From Flavihumibacter fluminis (GTDB taxonomy: Bacteria > Bacteroidota > Bacteroidia > Chitinophagales > Chitinophagaceae), in the NCBI RefSeq assembly GCF_021491375.1, contig NZ_JAKEVY010000002.1, forward strand, positions 744,001-808,000: 64,000 nucleotides of DNA. Reading direction: 5' to 3'. The notes beneath the pieces are model-generated. The model worked only from the letters and a program-made list of their open reading frames with translations, did not search any database and was not told where the DNA came from. The position numbers and the translations under genes were made by a program. Each line of letters opens with the position of its first letter. Position 1 is the stretch's first letter. This document shows, one piece after another, positions 63,828 to 64,000 of the stretch.

Positions 63828-64000
63828 TTAATTAAGTTTGGATATGGCAATTTTGGCTTCCGGTTTAATGGAAAGCAGGCCGGTTGTTACAATAGTATCT
63901 CCCGCTTTCAATCCTTCTATGATTTGTACATAACTGCTATCTCTTACTCCGGTTGTTACGGTTTCAAATACGGCAGTTCCATCCCGGTAAACAATCACTT
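63828..64000 (-). CDS. RND efflux adaptor protein, C-terminal part
   Basis: The last 57 codons of a periplasmic adaptor (the rest is beyond the window): a beta-rich end with YVQIIEGLKAGDTIVTTG, the membrane-proximal-domain signature, then LSIKPEAKIAISKLN and stop. It ends 6 bp before the RND permease start on the same strand. First visible gene of the adaptor-pump-TolC operon. Confidence 0.9.
   Translation of the reverse strand, partial: VIVYRDGTAVFETVTTGVRDSSYVQIIEGLKAGDTIVTTGLLSIKPEAKIAISKLN

Overview
The window looks like a chromosomal segment from a member of the Bacteroidota, most likely the family Chitinophagaceae. The evidence is a type IX secretion C-terminal sorting domain, a TonB-receptor-type protein with an N-terminal carboxypeptidase-regulatory domain, a BshC bacillithiol enzyme, the order rpmB-rpmG-DUF4295-ftsY, almost no Shine-Dalgarno sequences, and promoters of the TTTG / TAnnTTTG kind upstream of several genes. 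I found no insertion sequence, prophage, CRISPR array, rRNA or plasmid marker. Gene density is high and the only RNA gene seen is a tRNA-His.

Layout. 1-6860: a MacB-like export operon on the minus strand (GTG-start HlyD adaptor, a small secreted peptide, ATPase, FtsX-type permease) diverges from an NtrC-type sigma-54 activator and its histidine kinase. A sigma-54-like promoter faces the export operon. 6861-10848: a conserved small protein, then an ABC exporter operon carrying its own LytS/LytTR two-component pair, preceded by a direct repeat of the LytTR-site type. 10970-18672: pirin, an acyltransferase-like membrane protein, a double-NBD ModF-like ATPase and a large multi-PAS/GAF histidine kinase. 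18733-25391: a T9SS cargo protein, a secreted beta-helix/PDZ protein, a metallo-hydrolase, a lipoprotein and a CCG iron-sulfur protein. 25489-31903: one long plus-strand run. A Crp/Fnr regulator is followed by YHS, DoxX, DM13, outer-membrane and YceI proteins, an apparent envelope redox module. Then comes a translationally coupled run of DinB, NRDE/TANGO2, ATP-grasp ligase and a LysE exporter.

31776-46179: GNAT, TonB-type receptor, DUF445, tRNA-His, a carboxy-terminal processing protease, DinB, a subtilase, an ALDH7-like dehydrogenase, PanB, exopolyphosphatase and polyphosphate kinase. 46384-50060: translation and secretion genes (rpmB, rpmG, DUF4295, ftsY, rimO) and a cytochrome c. 50077-58758: a molybdenum hydroxylase large subunit, an AlkD-like protein, a GH140-like hydrolase, a sterol-desaturase-family protein, a DadA-like oxidase and BshC. 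58827-64000: PurE and a tripartite RND efflux operon cut by the window end.

The most unusual structural signal is a family of 7-bp-periodic repeat arrays at four places (2651, 38194, 43086, 58741). Each sits on, or directly after, the stop codon of a gene, and three have inverted arms. Because 7 is not a multiple of 3, TGA-containing heptads can place stops in all three frames. The two gene clusters that most merit functional work are the DinB-NRDE-ATP-grasp-LysE operon and the Crp-YHS-DoxX-DM13-OMP-YceI cluster. I see no unambiguous new defence or mobile system.
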